A DNA stretch of 64,000 nucleotides from Micropterus salmoides (Eukaryota > Chordata > Actinopteri > Centrarchiformes > Centrarchidae), in assembly GCF_014851395.1 (NCBI RefSeq), contig NW_024042261.1, positions 40,757,499-40,821,498 of the forward strand. Reading direction: 5' to 3'. The position numbers and the translations under genes were made by a program. Below the pieces are notes generated by a model. That model searched no databases. It had not been told where the DNA came from and was given only the letters and a program-made list of their open reading frames with translations. This document shows, one piece after another, positions 48,538-61,662 of the stretch; position 1 is the first letter of the stretch; each line of letters starts with the position of its first letter.

Positions 48538-49190
48538 GTAGACTGCACGATATTTCGTTTCAGGATGAATATGGCGATGTGCAAAAGAAAAACCTCCAAG
48601 AGTCTAATTTTCCATGACTAATCTATAAGCAAAGTCCATCAGATATTGACATAATATAATGGATACACAGAGGTTGATCAGTTTCCAGTGCGCTCTGGGG
48701 AAGGGTGCACTTGTTGCCTATGACAACCTGAAAATGAGTACTGCCTGTTTTGGTTGTTTGGTTGTTTGATAAACTGATCTGAACCACAGCATAGTGAACT
48801 GATCAATGTGCATGTCTGCCAGCATGCAACGTAGCTACTGTTGCAGGTAATGTCGCCTGGAGGCAAGAGGCAGGCGTGCCGTTACCCTAAGCGGGCGAGT
48901 GCATGTATTCCCGTTATCAGCGGCACCTTGTCCCGGTTAAAAGGGGCTGGTCCATGCCCTCATGTAAGAAAGACTTAACACACACAAAACCATGTACTTG
49001 CATCTTGCCAGCATATAGATAAATCTGTTTGTTGCTTGAGTTTGCAAGATTTACCATCCTCTGCTGCACCTGAAAGCCTGTTTGTCGTCCACAACAAATG
49101 TTTCTGTAATAGTTCATATTGCAATATACATATATTGCAGAAATAAAACAATGCAATGTCACTTTTTTCCCCAATATCTGGCAGCCTTAC
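48538..49190. mobile_element. Probable hAT-like MITE with GCTGCACGATAT-type ends
   Basis: The left end reads GACTGCACGATATTTCG. The right part reads TTCATATTGCAATATACATA, then ATTGCAGAAATAAAACAATG, ending CCCCAATATCTGGCAGCC. Together these match, with divergence, the fish element whose ends look like GGGCTGCACGATAT. There is no coding capacity. The ends are eroded, and no target duplication is visible. Confidence 0.5.
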
Positions 49191-52100
49191 ACTAGACTGT
49201 ACACACTATACTGTGCTGTCAGAAGCTGTCAAAAGCTGTCAGGTTTTTTTTGCTTTCTGATGTTAGCTGGCCCAGTGGCACTAAGTGGAAGTTAGTTCCC
49301 CAAATAGAAAGTATCCATATTTACTGAAAATCAGTGTCTTTAATATTTCACAGCAATAAATGGAATGTCACTGAAATAAATTTGTCTGAAAGTTTCTTTT
49401 CAGAATGCTTAAAAAAAATCCATATTCACAGCCAGGAGCGTTTAGCTTATCATTTTTCATGGCTAACAAGTTGGCAAACAATTTCCTACTTAAAGACCAA
49501 CATCTGATTAGACTATCCTCTCTGTCCACCTTTTGAATATACGTAAGTCCAGTCAATGTTCACAGTGTTTTAGCCCTGGTTTGGATCTGTGATTGTCTTT
49601 CTTTGAGTTTCTAAATCTTTTAAACTTTTCTTGCCATTCACCTATTTACTTTGCCATTCTGTGCTGGGCAGGTAAGTGTACAAAACAAGCTTGTGTTGCC
49701 TTAGCTATTGTACTAAACAAAGCTGTCCAACATTGTATTGTATAAACTGTCATTTTTGTGTTGAACTGCAATGTTTATTCACAGTGGATTCAGCAGTATT
49801 GGAAGTAATTTAAATGAATGATACTATCAAAAACCATTGCTAAATGCAGTGTTATAAACCTAAATAGTTGAGTGTCTAACAGTTCAGTACAATCCATAAA
49901 ATATTTTTTTTAATTTGCTGTACATTACAGTACAATTATGTGACACTTGTATTCCACTCAACCACAGGATGTTTGCTGTCATAACTGATAAATAAGAAAA
50001 ATGTAGGTGTATTATGTACTGCTTGTTTGTGTGTGTGGTACCATAACACTAATGAGCTTAATACTGCTTCTGCTGGTAGTCTTATACTTCTCCCATTACT
50101 TTAATCACTTTAAATTCTTTCAGTTTGATTTTGGTTATCTACTTAGGCAAGACATTATTACATACTCTTTCTTATTGTGGGCTTTAATTTAATCATGCAT
50201 TCATTTTATTCAAATTATGCTTAATGGAATAACAGAAAATACAAAAAATAACAAAACAACACCAATGCACATTCGCAACACTCACTTTGTATGGAGGCAC
50301 ACATATGTGGCCACAGATACATGCAGAAGCACATAAATAGTGATCTAATGATGGTTAAAAACAGCTAAATTGCATTCAGTACATTGCATAAAGTGTTTAC
50401 TTTGAGTCTGGTAGAATACCCTTCTTGCTGGTCTGGCTTACCTCTGCCAGCAGACTTGAGGTAGGGATTGTGTATGTTGAAGTTTTGTTTACTGTGGTTC
50501 TAGCCATGTGATACATGTTTGTCAGAGATGGCTTATTGTCAAAATAACATTTTGTCTTCATCAAACAAGTTTAAATTAAACAACATCTACACAACTATGG
50601 ATATGTGAGGGAAATTAATTGACCAATACCAATACTTAGGTTAAGGTAGGAGGAGAGATTTTTCCCAATTTGGTATTACAGAAGCAAAACTAACTAATCC
50701 TATGTGATCTTCATCCTATCTTATCTTTGGTTTGTAACTACTAAATACTAAATCCAACAGTGCTTATCAACTTTTTTGTCTTTATGTCAACTTTTCTCAT
50801 CTCACTGAACTAAACACCTTTGTAAAGTTTTTTTAAATAAATTTTTTTAACATACTTAAACATACACTGAAAATGAAAAAACTGGCCTGAACTTTAAGAC
50901 AGATGAGTTAGAGGTGTTGTTAACCTCTTTTTAAAAATCCAGATTTACATCAATGCTAACTCGGGGCTAACTCAGGAGGGTGGGCTAAGATAGCAGATTC
51001 AATAGACACTCTCCGCCATATCCGGCACACACTGTACAATGACAAGTGATACGAAGAGAAAGCTGGTGTTGGCTCTTCCTGTGCTTCTTCACTGACCCCA
51101 GCAGAAACCTATATTGTGGAAGCCGTGGGAAGGTAATAAACGTTTCATGTTTTTCATAGTTTTCTTTCTTTACCGATCTCCTCCTGTTGTAGACTTGCAT
51201 TAGGATGCTCAAGTAATACACTTTTCCTTTCTTAAGTTAGGAAAGGAACGTTGACTTAGGAACTGTTTATCTGTAATGGCTTTTTTCCTAAATCAGGTAC
51301 TAACCCTAACCATGGTTACCAAACAGTTAAGATAGGAAGTTAGGAAGTTTCTGTGTTCAGTTGCTGTAGTAGTTGATTCACACCTGAAACACTGTCACAC
51401 ATCTGTGAGCTTTTGAAAACCTTATTTTAAGCTGTTTTACTAGGACCCATCTATTGCTTGTAAAAAACACTGTAGCTTCTTTGACATCTTGCAAACATTT
51501 GCTTTTGTTTTCACATGAAGCGCTTTTCTTAAATTACTTTGCTCGCTTGCATTCAACTGCTCTGTGAACATCAACATCTGAGTTAGAAAGATGTTGATGT
51601 GACTTGACATGCACTGTGCTTTTGGATAAAAATAATGTTTTTCTTTTAGACTCAAACAGAACCAAGCTACAGAGTAAGGACAGAGTTACAGAGTAAGGAC
51701 AGAGCAATTACACATCACGTGCTGTAATTGCTGTTTTAAATAACTTACTAAAGCATACATTTGTGTTAACTAAAATTTAAATATACTGTGTCGTGGCAAT
51801 AGAAACATATAATGACATCAAACTGTGTAGGATGCCAAGTAATGACAGAATGTGATACATAAATAATAAATATAGCAATAATAATAGATCACATTTGCCA
51901 TCACTTCTGGCTTCCAGACTCTCCACCCCATAAATTTCTCAGCAACTAAGAAGCTTGGATTTCCCTTGGTGCATTTACCACTTTGCTGTGTTGTTCATGT
52001 GTGCTCAGCTTGTACTGTAATTATATTTCCAAGAGCATTTGAAGACGGGCCAGGCTGTCCTCAATGATGCACTCATGCGAGGTGGTGAAACATGTAATTT

Positions 52101-52387
52101 CAAGCTTTAAGGTAGGTGAGCATAGTTACAGTATTAAGTGAGTAGTTGGATTAAAGCTGTGAATCAAAAATGCTGAATGGAAAACTATTTAAAGCTTATA
52201 ACAGATCTCAAGATTATTTAAACCTACAAATAATAGACGCAGCACACATAACGACAGCACATATTGAATGACTCGACAACAGGTAGACCATGATAAGGAG
52301 ACGAGTCAGGTTGCTTGCCAACCTCCGAAATTTGTGGTCTTGCTGTTAGAGGCAAAACGCCAAGTATATAAATCCGAATCTGCAACA
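49191..52387. other. No gene seen
   Basis: AT-rich sequence. The text GAAGGTAATAAACG near 51127 and GGTAGGTGAG near 52110 looks like splice donors but has no supporting exon. No repeats recognised. Confidence 0.45.
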
Positions 52388-52690
52388 GTTTTGATAATCA
52401 GTTGGTGAAAATCCATCAATCACTGGTGACAGCTTCTCAAATGTTAATATTGTGCTGATTTTCTTAGTCTTGTACAAAAGTAAAGTGAATACCTTTTTAG
52501 GTTTTGGACTGAAAAAAACCCAACCAATTTGATGATGTTAATTTGACCTTTGGAAAATTTGAAGAGAATTTTTTATTATTTTCTGACATTTTATTGACCA
52601 AACAATTCTACAGAAACAATTAAATAAGAATATAATCAGCACACAAATTGTAATGAAAACAACTGCTAGTTACAGCTGGTAATACCAAAG
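52388..52690 (-). mobile_element. Diverged hAT-like MITE (AATCGATTAAT family)
   Basis: The plus strand shows the complementary blocks of the family: TGACAGCTTCTCAAATGTTA, TTAGGTTTTGGACTGAAAAA and TTTCTGACATTTTATTGACC. It ends GAAAACAACTGCTAGTTACA. Divergence is higher than in the other copies, so it is probably older. Confidence 0.55.
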
Positions 52691-53557
52691 CAGAAATGGT
52701 CATTCGTGAACATTGTGCCTTGCTAACTTGCATGTTTCCTTTTAAAGAGACTGAAATAATAAAAGTTATTATCAAAATAGTTGCAGATCCATTTTCATAT
52801 TTATAATGAGCGTATTAATTTGTGTTTGTCTACGCCACAGTGATGTACTTTTGTGGAATGGCAAATTGTGACAAAATTTGGTAAGATTTTGCCCTGCCTT
52901 CTCCTATTCATCCTTCCATCTATCTATTTACTACAAGTGCACTTAGTCTGTTTAGAGGCATGGCCACTATCCGTTTTGGGAATCAGCCCCATGGTTGCTC
53001 AAAGAGTGGATTGAGTCATGACAACCCATTAATCCTCTTTCCCTCTCTGGCGTTTGCTCTCTTTCTCACCTTCCCTTTTCATGTCTCTGTGACCTTCCTT
53101 TTATCTGCCTGCCAAAAGCCGAGTGCTTCTGGAGTTGCTGTACTGACGAGTATTTGAAGAAGGCACATTATGATCCTCAGTCTCCGCAGTCATTTGTTTT
53201 CCCACCATGTGCTTATTGTCTCCCAGGTAAACTGCATACATTACAGCTCTGCTGTGTGCATGATCTATCTTTATCGTATGTCCACCTGATGTGTGTTTAA
53301 CGCGTGCTCTCAATCATTTTTAAGTATGATTTTCACACACATCGCACTTTTTCGCCTGCTTCCAATCGCTCACTCTACTTCTCTCTCTTGGTCTCTCTCT
53401 CTCCCTGCCCTAGTGTTATGTTCATTCAGCTCTGGGCCACTTTTCCTGTCTGGCCCGCTGAATGGATGGCAAAAATCACCAGTGTGTGAATGGGTGTTTG
53501 GTTGGCTTGCTTTGTTAATGGTGTGTGCAGAGGCTGATAGGTAGACTGCTCTGCCTG

Positions 53558-53562
<5 letters not shown>
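52691..53562. other. No gene seen
   Basis: Unremarkable sequence, pyrimidine-rich from about 53030 to 53100 and 53380-53410. Short open frames have no support. Confidence 0.4.

Positions 53563-53596
<34 letters not shown>
53563..53596. repeat. (TG)n microsatellite
   Basis: About 34 bases of TG. Confidence 0.95.
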
Positions 53597-53600
<4 letters not shown>

Positions 53601-53822
53601 CAAAGATCGTACATTTGTGCGATGCTTGTAGCAGCAGTGATCAGGATTGTCTCACTGAATAACAAGGTGAAAGGAAAAGTGAAATACGGGCATCTTGGAT
53701 TTCAGCCATTACCCCCACCCTCCCCCAGTTGCTAGATGGATAGCAAATAGGTTTTTTGTGTCTGTCACACACACACTCCGTCACACTCCAGGTTTGCTTG
53801 CGTTTTCTCCATCCGTCTCTAT

Positions 53823-54000
53823 GTGATCCTTCTAGTACTCTTTCTTTCTCTTGATAACATCTCTTTTTGCCATGCCGTTACCCCTTCTGTATTTTTGACT
53901 CCCTCTCTTTCCTCTCCCCTCTCTCTATCTATCTTTCTTTCTCTTTCACGCTCTCTCCCCACCCCCTCACTCTTACACCCTCTCTCCCCTTGGTTTTGGT
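53823..54000 (+). repeat. Long pyrimidine-rich tract
   Basis: From about 53883 to 53990 the plus strand is almost wholly C and T (for example CCCTCTCTTTCCTCTCCCCT). Such tracts can act as polypyrimidine signals ahead of a 3' splice site on this strand. Confidence 0.85.
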
Positions 54001-54009
54001 GCATTGCAG

Positions 54010-54052
54010 TGGCTCCACCACCACATTGGAGACACAACAGCCTTGGCAAACG

Positions 54053-54054
<2 letters not shown>
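54010..54054 (+). other. Possible 45-nt microexon
   Basis: The 45 bases follow a long pyrimidine tract and a TTGGTGCATTGCAG acceptor and are followed by GAG|GTCTCT, a weak but legal donor. The length is a multiple of three, and all three frames are open. A TGC lies just upstream of the acceptor, a context known for SRRM4-regulated neural microexons, and a (CT)16-like run (a PTB-type site) follows directly. I do not recognise any of the three possible peptides with confidence. Chance splice-like signals in low-complexity DNA are the main alternative. Confidence 0.2.
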
Positions 54055-54055
<1 letters not shown>

Positions 54056-54091
<36 letters not shown>

Positions 54092-54135
54092 GCACACACA
54101 CGTGCACACATGGACAAACACACACACACACACAT
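54056..54135. repeat. (TC)n then (CA)n microsatellites
   Basis: An uninterrupted CT run at about 54056-54088 is followed by CA-rich sequence to 54135. It accounts for the serine/leucine and arginine/glutamate repeat frames here. Confidence 0.95.
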
Positions 54136-55004
54136 TTGACTTTCTATTTTCTTGCTTTAGCCCCAATTTCCAATTTCTTTCACTTTCTTACTCTCTCAAG
54201 GCTTATCGAGAGCGAGAGACAAAGCCTTGAGAATGAGCCGAACAGTAACCTCAACCATTTCCATATCAAAAAGCTGCACAAGATTTGAAATAAAAAGGCA
54301 CAAACAGAATCCTTTGCCCTCATTCTTGCTGGGAAGACTTGCAGATTTCCATATGCACACACCACAGCCTTCTGAAGCCCAGTGCATCTCAAACGGTTGC
54401 AAGGCAACTACCTCTTCAGTTTTCATGATGGATTGCTCTCTGATTTCTGGGGAATAAAGACACTTCATAGATCTTGGAAGGACAAAGACTTTGTAAGATT
54501 CGCTGTTTGTGTAATCTATCACACCTGAATAGACTACCAGCCGAGGAGCACTGTAGGAGGTGACAGGCATTGTAGCATAGCATCAATCCAGCTTAGCCCT
54601 CTGTCGTTCTGGATCTGTCGGCACTGATTACACATATATTTGATGAGGGATTCTTCTCCATCATCATGTATTCTCAGCTGGATATATACCAACAAACTAA
54701 CAAAAGGATTTCAGTTGCATGCTCGCAGTATAATGATTCCTCATCTTTCAGCAGCTCTGTATTAATTCATGTGTTTTTCCTAATGTTTCACTGACTTTAT
54801 GTGCAAAACAAGGAAATCACTTAAGATGATGAACAGGTCTTCCTGTGTCTTTCTCTAATTCTCTTTCTTGTTTATTTAGTCAATCACCTTTCTCTCTCCT
54901 CTCATTTTAATACCGACTCAACAGATACATAATTGTCTGTGATTTTACCTCATACCTTCTTGAGCTATTTTAAGAGAGAGAGAGAGTTTATTTTCATAGG
55001 TGGT
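54136..55004. other. No gene seen
   Basis: The 124-codon minus-strand frame at 54196-54570 has no domain that I recognise and lies next to low-complexity DNA. An (AG)n run of about 14 bases lies at 54974-54988. Confidence 0.4.
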
Positions 55005-55880
55005 AATTTCTCAATAATAATAACAGTAATCTTTATTTGTATACCACCTTTCATACATAAAATGCAGCTTAAAGTGTTTTACATCATGAGCACTTAAATA
55101 AAAAGAAGTAGATAAATAAATAAAAAACATAAAATACAGCAACATGTAAATAATCCACAAGCACAAAAACACAGGTATTAAAACTGGGAAAGGGTAGCAG
55201 CCAAGGCTACAGTATGAAATAAATACAATATAAAAGTATAAAATAGATAAAACCAAAGAATAACTATAATCAGTTAAAAGCAAAGGCATGAAAGTAGGTC
55301 GTGAGCTGCTTCTAAAAACTATCAAGAGAGGTTGTTTCTCTTATTTGTAATGGGAGTTTGTTCCAAGCCATTGGTCATGATAAAAGAAAGCTGTTTCACC
55401 AAACATTTTACTGTTCATTCTTGGGATATTAAGAAGACCAGCATCAGAGGACCTGAGAGAACGAGTTGGAACATAATTCGATAAAAGGTCAGATAGATAA
55501 GAAGGTGCTTAACCATGAAGTGCTTTAAAAACAAGTAAAATAACTTTATAATCAATTGCTTGAGGAAACCAGTGGAAAGAAGCTAAAACTGGAGCGATGT
55601 GTTCTCATTCGGGTTTTAGTTAAAATCTTGCTACCACATTTTGAATTAGTTGTAGCCTAATTAATATATTTTATGGGTATACCAGTAAAAAGGGCATTAC
55701 AATAATCCAACCGTGAAAAAACAAAAGCATGTAACAACTTTTCAGTATCTTCCAAGGCAAGGTGGGGTCTAACTCTGGCAATGTTTCTTAAATGAAAAAA
55801 TGCAACCTTTTTAACACTGTTAAAAGGTGATTTAAAATCCAACTCAGAGTCAATAAGGTACTGGTCTTTCACCATGAAAG
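55005..55880 (-). mobile_element. 3' end of an L2/Rex-like LINE
   Basis: The minus strand begins at 55875 with KVAFFHLRNIARVRPHLALE and FSRLDYCNALFTGIPIKYIN, the C-terminal part of RT in L2/Rex/CR1-type LINEs. After frame changes it continues with a LSDLLSNYVPTRSLRSSDAG-like stretch (about 55440-55505). It closes with the 3' UTR motif AAGCTGCATTTTATGTATGA, TATACAAATAAAGATTACTG, and an (ATT)n tail at 55010-55025. The copy is 5' truncated and coding-dead. The ORF2 of 16632-19050 has a different tail, so it is a different family. Confidence 0.82.
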
Positions 55881-56453
55881 ACCTGTGAAAAACATGGCTA
55901 ATTTGTCTCTTCTGTTGGTCTTAAAACAGTTTTTAAAACAAACTGCTTCCTAATTCAGTATGTACTTTTAATCTTTCCTCAGCATTATAGAAAATATTTT
56001 AGTTCACAAAAGTGGAAAGAAAGAGGGTTGGCTTTAATGTCCTCCATCAGGGTAGATTCAGGTGCTTTGATGGCAGCGCGGGAAAGATCTGGTGGACTGG
56101 TCCTCAGACTGACATTCAAACTCCATCATATTTTTCCAGGCTGGTTAGATTAGTGTTAGACACCATAATCAGGCTGTATTTGGGCCACTGTGTAATACCT
56201 TACTACAAATATATACTTAGTAATGGTACAGTAGGGCCGAGAGAAAGGTTTCTAAAAGGTGCTTACAGAGGAGTCAAATCCCTAACCTTTGAGAAACCTT
56301 TATAATCCTTTTCACTGTAAAAAAAAAGAAAAAAAAAAGCTATTTAGAAATAAAGTTATTTTTGGAATCTTTCGAAGGTCATATGAAACATATGAAACTA
56401 TGTGTGGGAAACACTGGTTAGTAAAAAAGTTAATTCTGTAAACAGGTAGAGAA
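55881..56453. other. No gene seen
   Basis: Unassigned sequence between the LINE end and the Tc1-like element, with an A-rich run near 56318-56338. Confidence 0.4.
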
Positions 56454-56960
56454 TATACACTGCCATAAAATTATGACCATTGACAGGTGAAGCGAATAAC
56501 ACTGATTATCTCATTACCATGGCACCTGTCAGTGGGTGGGATATATTAGGCAGCATATTAATATTTTGTCCTCAAAGTTGATGCATTAGTAGCAGGAAAA
56601 ATGGCCAAGCATAAGGATTTGAGTCACTTTGACAAGGGCCAAATTGTGATGGCTAGACAACTGGGTCAGAGTATCTCCAAAATGGCAGCTCTTGTGGGAT
56701 GTTCGGTCTACAGTGGTCAGTACCTATCAAAAGTGGTCAAAAGGAGGAAAATCAGCAAACTGGCGACAGGCTCACTGATGCATGTGGCAAGCAAAGGCTG
56801 GCACGTGTGGTCTTATCTAAGAGAGGAGCTACTGTAGGTCAAATTGCTGGAAAACCTAATGTGGGTTCTGATAGAAAGGTGTCAGAACACACAGTGCACT
56901 GCATTTTGTTGCATATGGGGCAATATGAATATTTACAGCAGCAGGACGGGGTACGTGGCA
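56454..56960 (+). mobile_element. Tc1-like transposon, 5' fragment
   Basis: A TATACACTGCCATAAAATTA end, followed by ATTATGACCATTGACAGGTG, matches the terminal inverted repeat of a common fish Tc1-like family. The transposase start codon lies at 56601. Similarity ends near 56925-56960, and the DDE-encoding part and right inverted repeat are absent, so only the left third remains. The copy is not mobile. Confidence 0.82.
56601..56960 (+). pseudogene. Tc1-like transposase N-terminal remnant
   Basis: From the ATG at 56601 the frame reads KDLSHFDKGQIVMARQLGQS and ISKMAALVGCS, the first helix-turn-helix of the paired-like DNA-binding domain. A frameshift near 56700-56750 moves the second half to another frame. 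There, GATVGQIAGKPNVGSDRKVS and EHTVHCILLHMG give the second helix-turn-helix. A full Tc1-like transposase is about 340 residues. The DD34E catalytic domain is missing here. Confidence 0.82.
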
Positions 56961-59900
56961 TTAATTTACAACAGTGGCTATTTTCATCATTATGAAGGAA
57001 CATGTAAGAGTGTGTCTAGATGTGCTTTTAATAATTTTTGGACAACAATTCTATTGCACAGAGGAATTTCTTGTATTAGGCTTGGGCTTCATGAGCAATA
57101 CTTTGTGGTAGAATCATTTCATTGTTGGTTTTGATCTATATAAGCTATATAAAATATTGCCAGCTTATCTTTTCAGAACCGACAATAAAAGGGCACATAA
57201 CATAATAACATAAGTTTGTTTTTCACTTTTGAGGCCGTTAGCAGAACATTAGCCCACCCCTGCCACAGGGGCATGCAGGACTGGATGAGGAAAACCCAGT
57301 GTGAAAGAACCCTTGTTATTATCCAACTATTTAAGACTAACAATTCCACTTGTGAAAACCCAAAGCCGAGCCTGTGATTTAGAATTTTATGCACGCGTTA
57401 CGTAATGCTTTTGTCTTTTATGCTTCAACTCCTCTCCAGGCACAGGCATAGTTTATTAATGAAAGGGATTGCATGATTGAGGGGTGGTTGTGTATGCATG
57501 TGTATATTTGCATCAGTGAACAATTGTATGTTATATCTGCGTGTGCATGTCCGTGTGTGCCGCGATTGTACTGTATGTGTGTCTGTATCCACTCACGTGT
57601 CTGTATGAGGCAGTGGGAGGTGATTGTGGGGATTCCTGTGCACCTGACCAAAGAGCATGACAACATGGCTACCCATGACCATAAAAGGTCAGGTTTTGTC
57701 TCCCCTGAAGACCGTATAATGGCATGTCACTGTGCACAGATTACCCGCTTACGCCACATGACAACCGTATGTGACATGTTATATGCACTGACTGAAAGGC
57801 CCACAAATTGTAGCCAAGTAGAGACTAATAACCAAGAGTTGTTATCCACTATTGTAGATGACAAAGTAGAATTATGCTGTTGTACACTAAGTGTTGTTGT
57901 CTTGTTTCTTCTTGTGAATTATTCAGACATCCTGTCTCGTTGAAGGTTAAAATTCAGTGAGTAAAATCTAAAAGTAAAATATGACATCACTTGTCTCTCT
58001 GTAGTCCAAGGTTACATAATAAACCTGTTTCCCTTTAAATCTTTTCATAGTTTTGGAGGGTTGAATAATGTACATGTCTGTGTCATTTGTAGAAGAATTA
58101 GAAATAATTATTAATTAGATATTTTGGTTTTAGATTGATTTCTATTGAACTGAATAGAAATGATCAGGGTCATGTATCTCTCCCTCTCAGAATTTTATAC
58201 ATATACATGGTCCACAATCAAAAACAAAAACTCAATAAAAATTGATTAATATATTCTACCCTATCCTGTCTATTACGCCAACAACAGAAAACACGGGATA
58301 TGATACACTGGATATCTTTTGAGCTAGGACGATACATTTTTAACCATTTAAAATAAATGAATATTTTTTACCACAGTTCCCAGGTCAGTGTCATCCATTA
58401 AAAACCACTCTGTGCGGTTTTTGTCCTCTAGTAGCACTATGGAGCAGTTTTTTACAAGTTGGTCCCAGTTTTGTTTGTCTCCTGGCTCTCTTGGAGCTTA
58501 TTTGGTCACACAATTCCACTGATCTACAGGTCGCAGTAACATGCCAAGATATGCAGCAGTGCGCCAACAAAGGCAGTGAAGAAGAACACTGCTAGCAAGA
58601 AAACATGGGTGTAAACAACTTGTAATGGGATCTCTGTTTTATGAGGAAAGAAACAGATGCATGTTTGTTGTCTGAAAGCGATATAACTGTTCCTGACTGC
58701 TGGCCCACAGTGACCACATTTCTACCAAAAATCTGATCATGTCAGAAAAAAGATATGCTACCCTCTCTTGCTCTTCTTTTTACCTGTATGGATTTTGTGT
58801 GCATTCACTGACTTGAGTCAAGAAAAAAAAGAAGACAGCTCAAAAGGTCACCCATGAGAAAATGCATTATGTAAACTTTGATCAATGGATCATCGAAGCT
58901 TTTACCCCGTCGAGCAGACCCAACTGCTCATCTGCTCCGAACTCCTATATGTCAAATTAATACAAGCCCTCTGTGCTTGTCAGCAGCTTATGTTGATGCT
59001 GTCATTCGCTATCTCCGCCATCTCTCAGCCCCAAAAGTGGGGGTTTGTCTTGGTCAGTGTTGGTTTTAATTGAAATTGATTTTGTCTCCAGTGAAGGAAG
59101 CTGCTGTAATAGATAGGCAATGTCGCGTAGCTGCCTGCATATCTCCCAATGCATCCTAATGGACTTTGAAGGCTCATAAGTCTAGAATTGCACAAAAGTA
59201 ACGCCTGACTTGTTAACCTGGTCTTATGATGGAAGTCTAGGCAGAAAAATACACACATATGCGCCACGACTATTACATATTATGTTCATTTTCGCTCATT
59301 TATATAATTTGTTTGGCTCACGTGCTGTGTAAACATCTAATAAAGCCATTATTTCAGATTTAACAGATCCTTCACTCCTTTCTCATTTTATTACCTTTCT
59401 TCTCTATCCCTCTATATCCCGCACTCTCTCTTTATAGTGAGACTATTCATCGTCTGTGTAGGTGTGTGGGCCCTATCAGTGGAAAATTGCTTGGGAAAGT
59501 AGTGACGAGGCGTTGAAGTGCGTGGAGGCTTGTCTTTCGGCATTAGGCGTAGATTGACCTAGTCCAATTGTCCGGGCTTTTTGTATACACCTTTAATTGA
59601 ATTGAACCAGACCAATTGAACCCCCAAACTGCTTTCTATTGAGTCAGATGTAAAGGTGAGTGTATTTATCACTTTCCCTGCTGCGCTGAAAAGAAAACCA
59701 CTTGCTCTTCCTCATTCCTGTTTTTATGCTCCCCGAGGCAAGTCGACATGGCAAATATCAGTGCCAGGGAGGCTGCCACCGGAGCTGTGTCGCCATTGAT
59801 GGTTTCTTTCCTGACGCCTCAGTGAGCTCCACACAAAACCGCTCTTTCTTTGTGGCTAAAGGTCTTATCAGCCCTAATCTCCTACACACCCCTGTGATAT

Positions 59901-61662
59901 TGATTGGACAGTTGAATCCCAATAGTTCTAATAGTGGTCAAACATTTAGTTTTCTCCTTTCCTGAGAGAGTCTTGGGGCAGAGGGGAAAAAAGATCCCTG
60001 TACCGAGAGGTTCACATTTTTCTTTCTTTCTGCCTTTCTCACCCATTATTCAGGGAAGGAATCCAGAATCAGCGTCACAGTGTGCTATTAATGGATGTGC
60101 CTAGGATGCCGTGTAGTCAAGGAAACCATTTAAAATAGATGTTTTTTTGTTGTTTTTTTTTCCAGAGGAAGGTTTCTTTGCTCCAAGTGGGACTGAGTTG
60201 AGTGATGCATGTAAAAGATAAATCTGTTAAACGGTGTTATGTTCATATTTAAAACACTCAAAGAAGACGTGTGAGCTCCTGAAGATTTCATTAGCGCCTG
60301 ATGGTTTAACAGCATCCTATAGAGTTCCTTTCCCCTCCTTGACTTTTGCCAGTCTGATTTGGGTTCTCCTTGGAAGCGAATGAGATGTGGGAGAATTAAA
60401 GAGTGATTCATCTCACTACTGTGGTATCTGGCTCAGTCATAGAGCAGCAGTACACAAACTAGCCTACTCTCGTCCTGTGTGTAGGATCCCGGCTCCAACG
60501 TCACGCTTTGTATCTGCACCTTCAGAACAAATGAGAGATATTTAGTGCTGTTTGTGTAATCCAGTGTAGTAATGTCAAGCTGTTGCTGTGGAAAATTGGA
60601 ACACATAAATTTCAGGGTTTTTTATTTATTAGTGGTCTGCAAATTTCAATCGGATAAGGTTTCATTTATTTTTATTTCTATCATAAATCCTATTTACTAA
60701 GTTAGATAAAACCACAAAAAGTGGTTTTAGTCAGTCCTTTGGTCCATTACTTTTTCCTTAGTGCCTTGTGCCTTCGGCTGCCACTCAAGAATATTGCATT
60801 TTGCAATTAAAACTTGCATGCTATTAAAACAGTGATTTCTTTTTTTTTGTGCCATGTACAGTACAGTAAATTTCATGCCTCAGACCTTCCACCAGCTTCT
60901 CCTTAGGCTGTGTTTATCAACCCTGAACAAACACAAGTTAATTAATGAAAGAATAATTAGCCGCACTAATGAGCAAACTTTTAAGATTTCTGAAAATGCA
61001 TTCGTCCGACTTGGACACCAGTCCTCACACCTCCAAAATAATTTGGTTTGTGCTTTTCCCCTGTGCAACTATAAGAGGCTTATGCATTCGCCAAACATTG
61101 ATTTGATATTCTGCGCTGACACGTGCACGCTGTGATGGTCATGCTTGTAATCCTGTTGGCTAAATATGCTTAGCTGTGAAAGCAGATTAAGACATGGCTG
61201 TGTTTTCTTGGCCAGATATTCCCAGTGGCCCGGGTGATCTAAGCAAGAGGTTTGAAAATCTGTCCAGTGTTGTTGTGTTTAAGCATGACCTAAGGCTCAT
61301 GTTCAATCAACGTAGCATGCAGCTTCCATTAGTATGGGAAGTATAAGCGCTAGGCCTACTTACGTTACTCTAGTTAGCAATTTCAGGTGAAACCAGAATT
61401 GATTGATATTGTGTTATGAAAGATAAGCAATACACTCTATTATACAATAAAAAATCATGTTGTGTCAAAACTCATAATGCTTTAGAATTACACCTATTTT
61501 AGATACAAGGGATGTAACCAAATATGAATACATTATTCAGCGCCCTGTCTTCAAGACAGTATGTTTATATACAACTAATTGGCAACAGCAAATATGTTTT
61601 GAAGGAAACGTAATGCAGACAGAATTATGTTTTTATCTTTTTAACAAAGGAAATGTTCTTAT
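56961..61662. other. Long stretch without a recognisable gene or repeat
   Basis: About 4.7 kb with no transposon ends seen. Imperfect TG-rich text occurs at 57480-57600. The region 60936-60972 has clustered homeodomain-type words (TTAATTAATG, ATAATTAG, CTAATGAG). The 156-codon frame at 57473-57943 is interrupted by TG-repeat translation and has no domain support. Confidence 0.45.

Noticed and set aside
51127..51140. Splice donor of a host exon (GAAGGTAATAAACG)
   Set aside because: No acceptor with a coherent open exon was found upstream.
53819..54230. Serine/leucine- and arginine/glutamate-rich open frames
   Set aside because: They are translations of CT and CA microsatellites in several frames at once.
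57473..57943. 156-codon open frame
   Set aside because: The first third is translated TG-rich repeat. No domain was recognised in the rest, although I cannot formally exclude a small exon.
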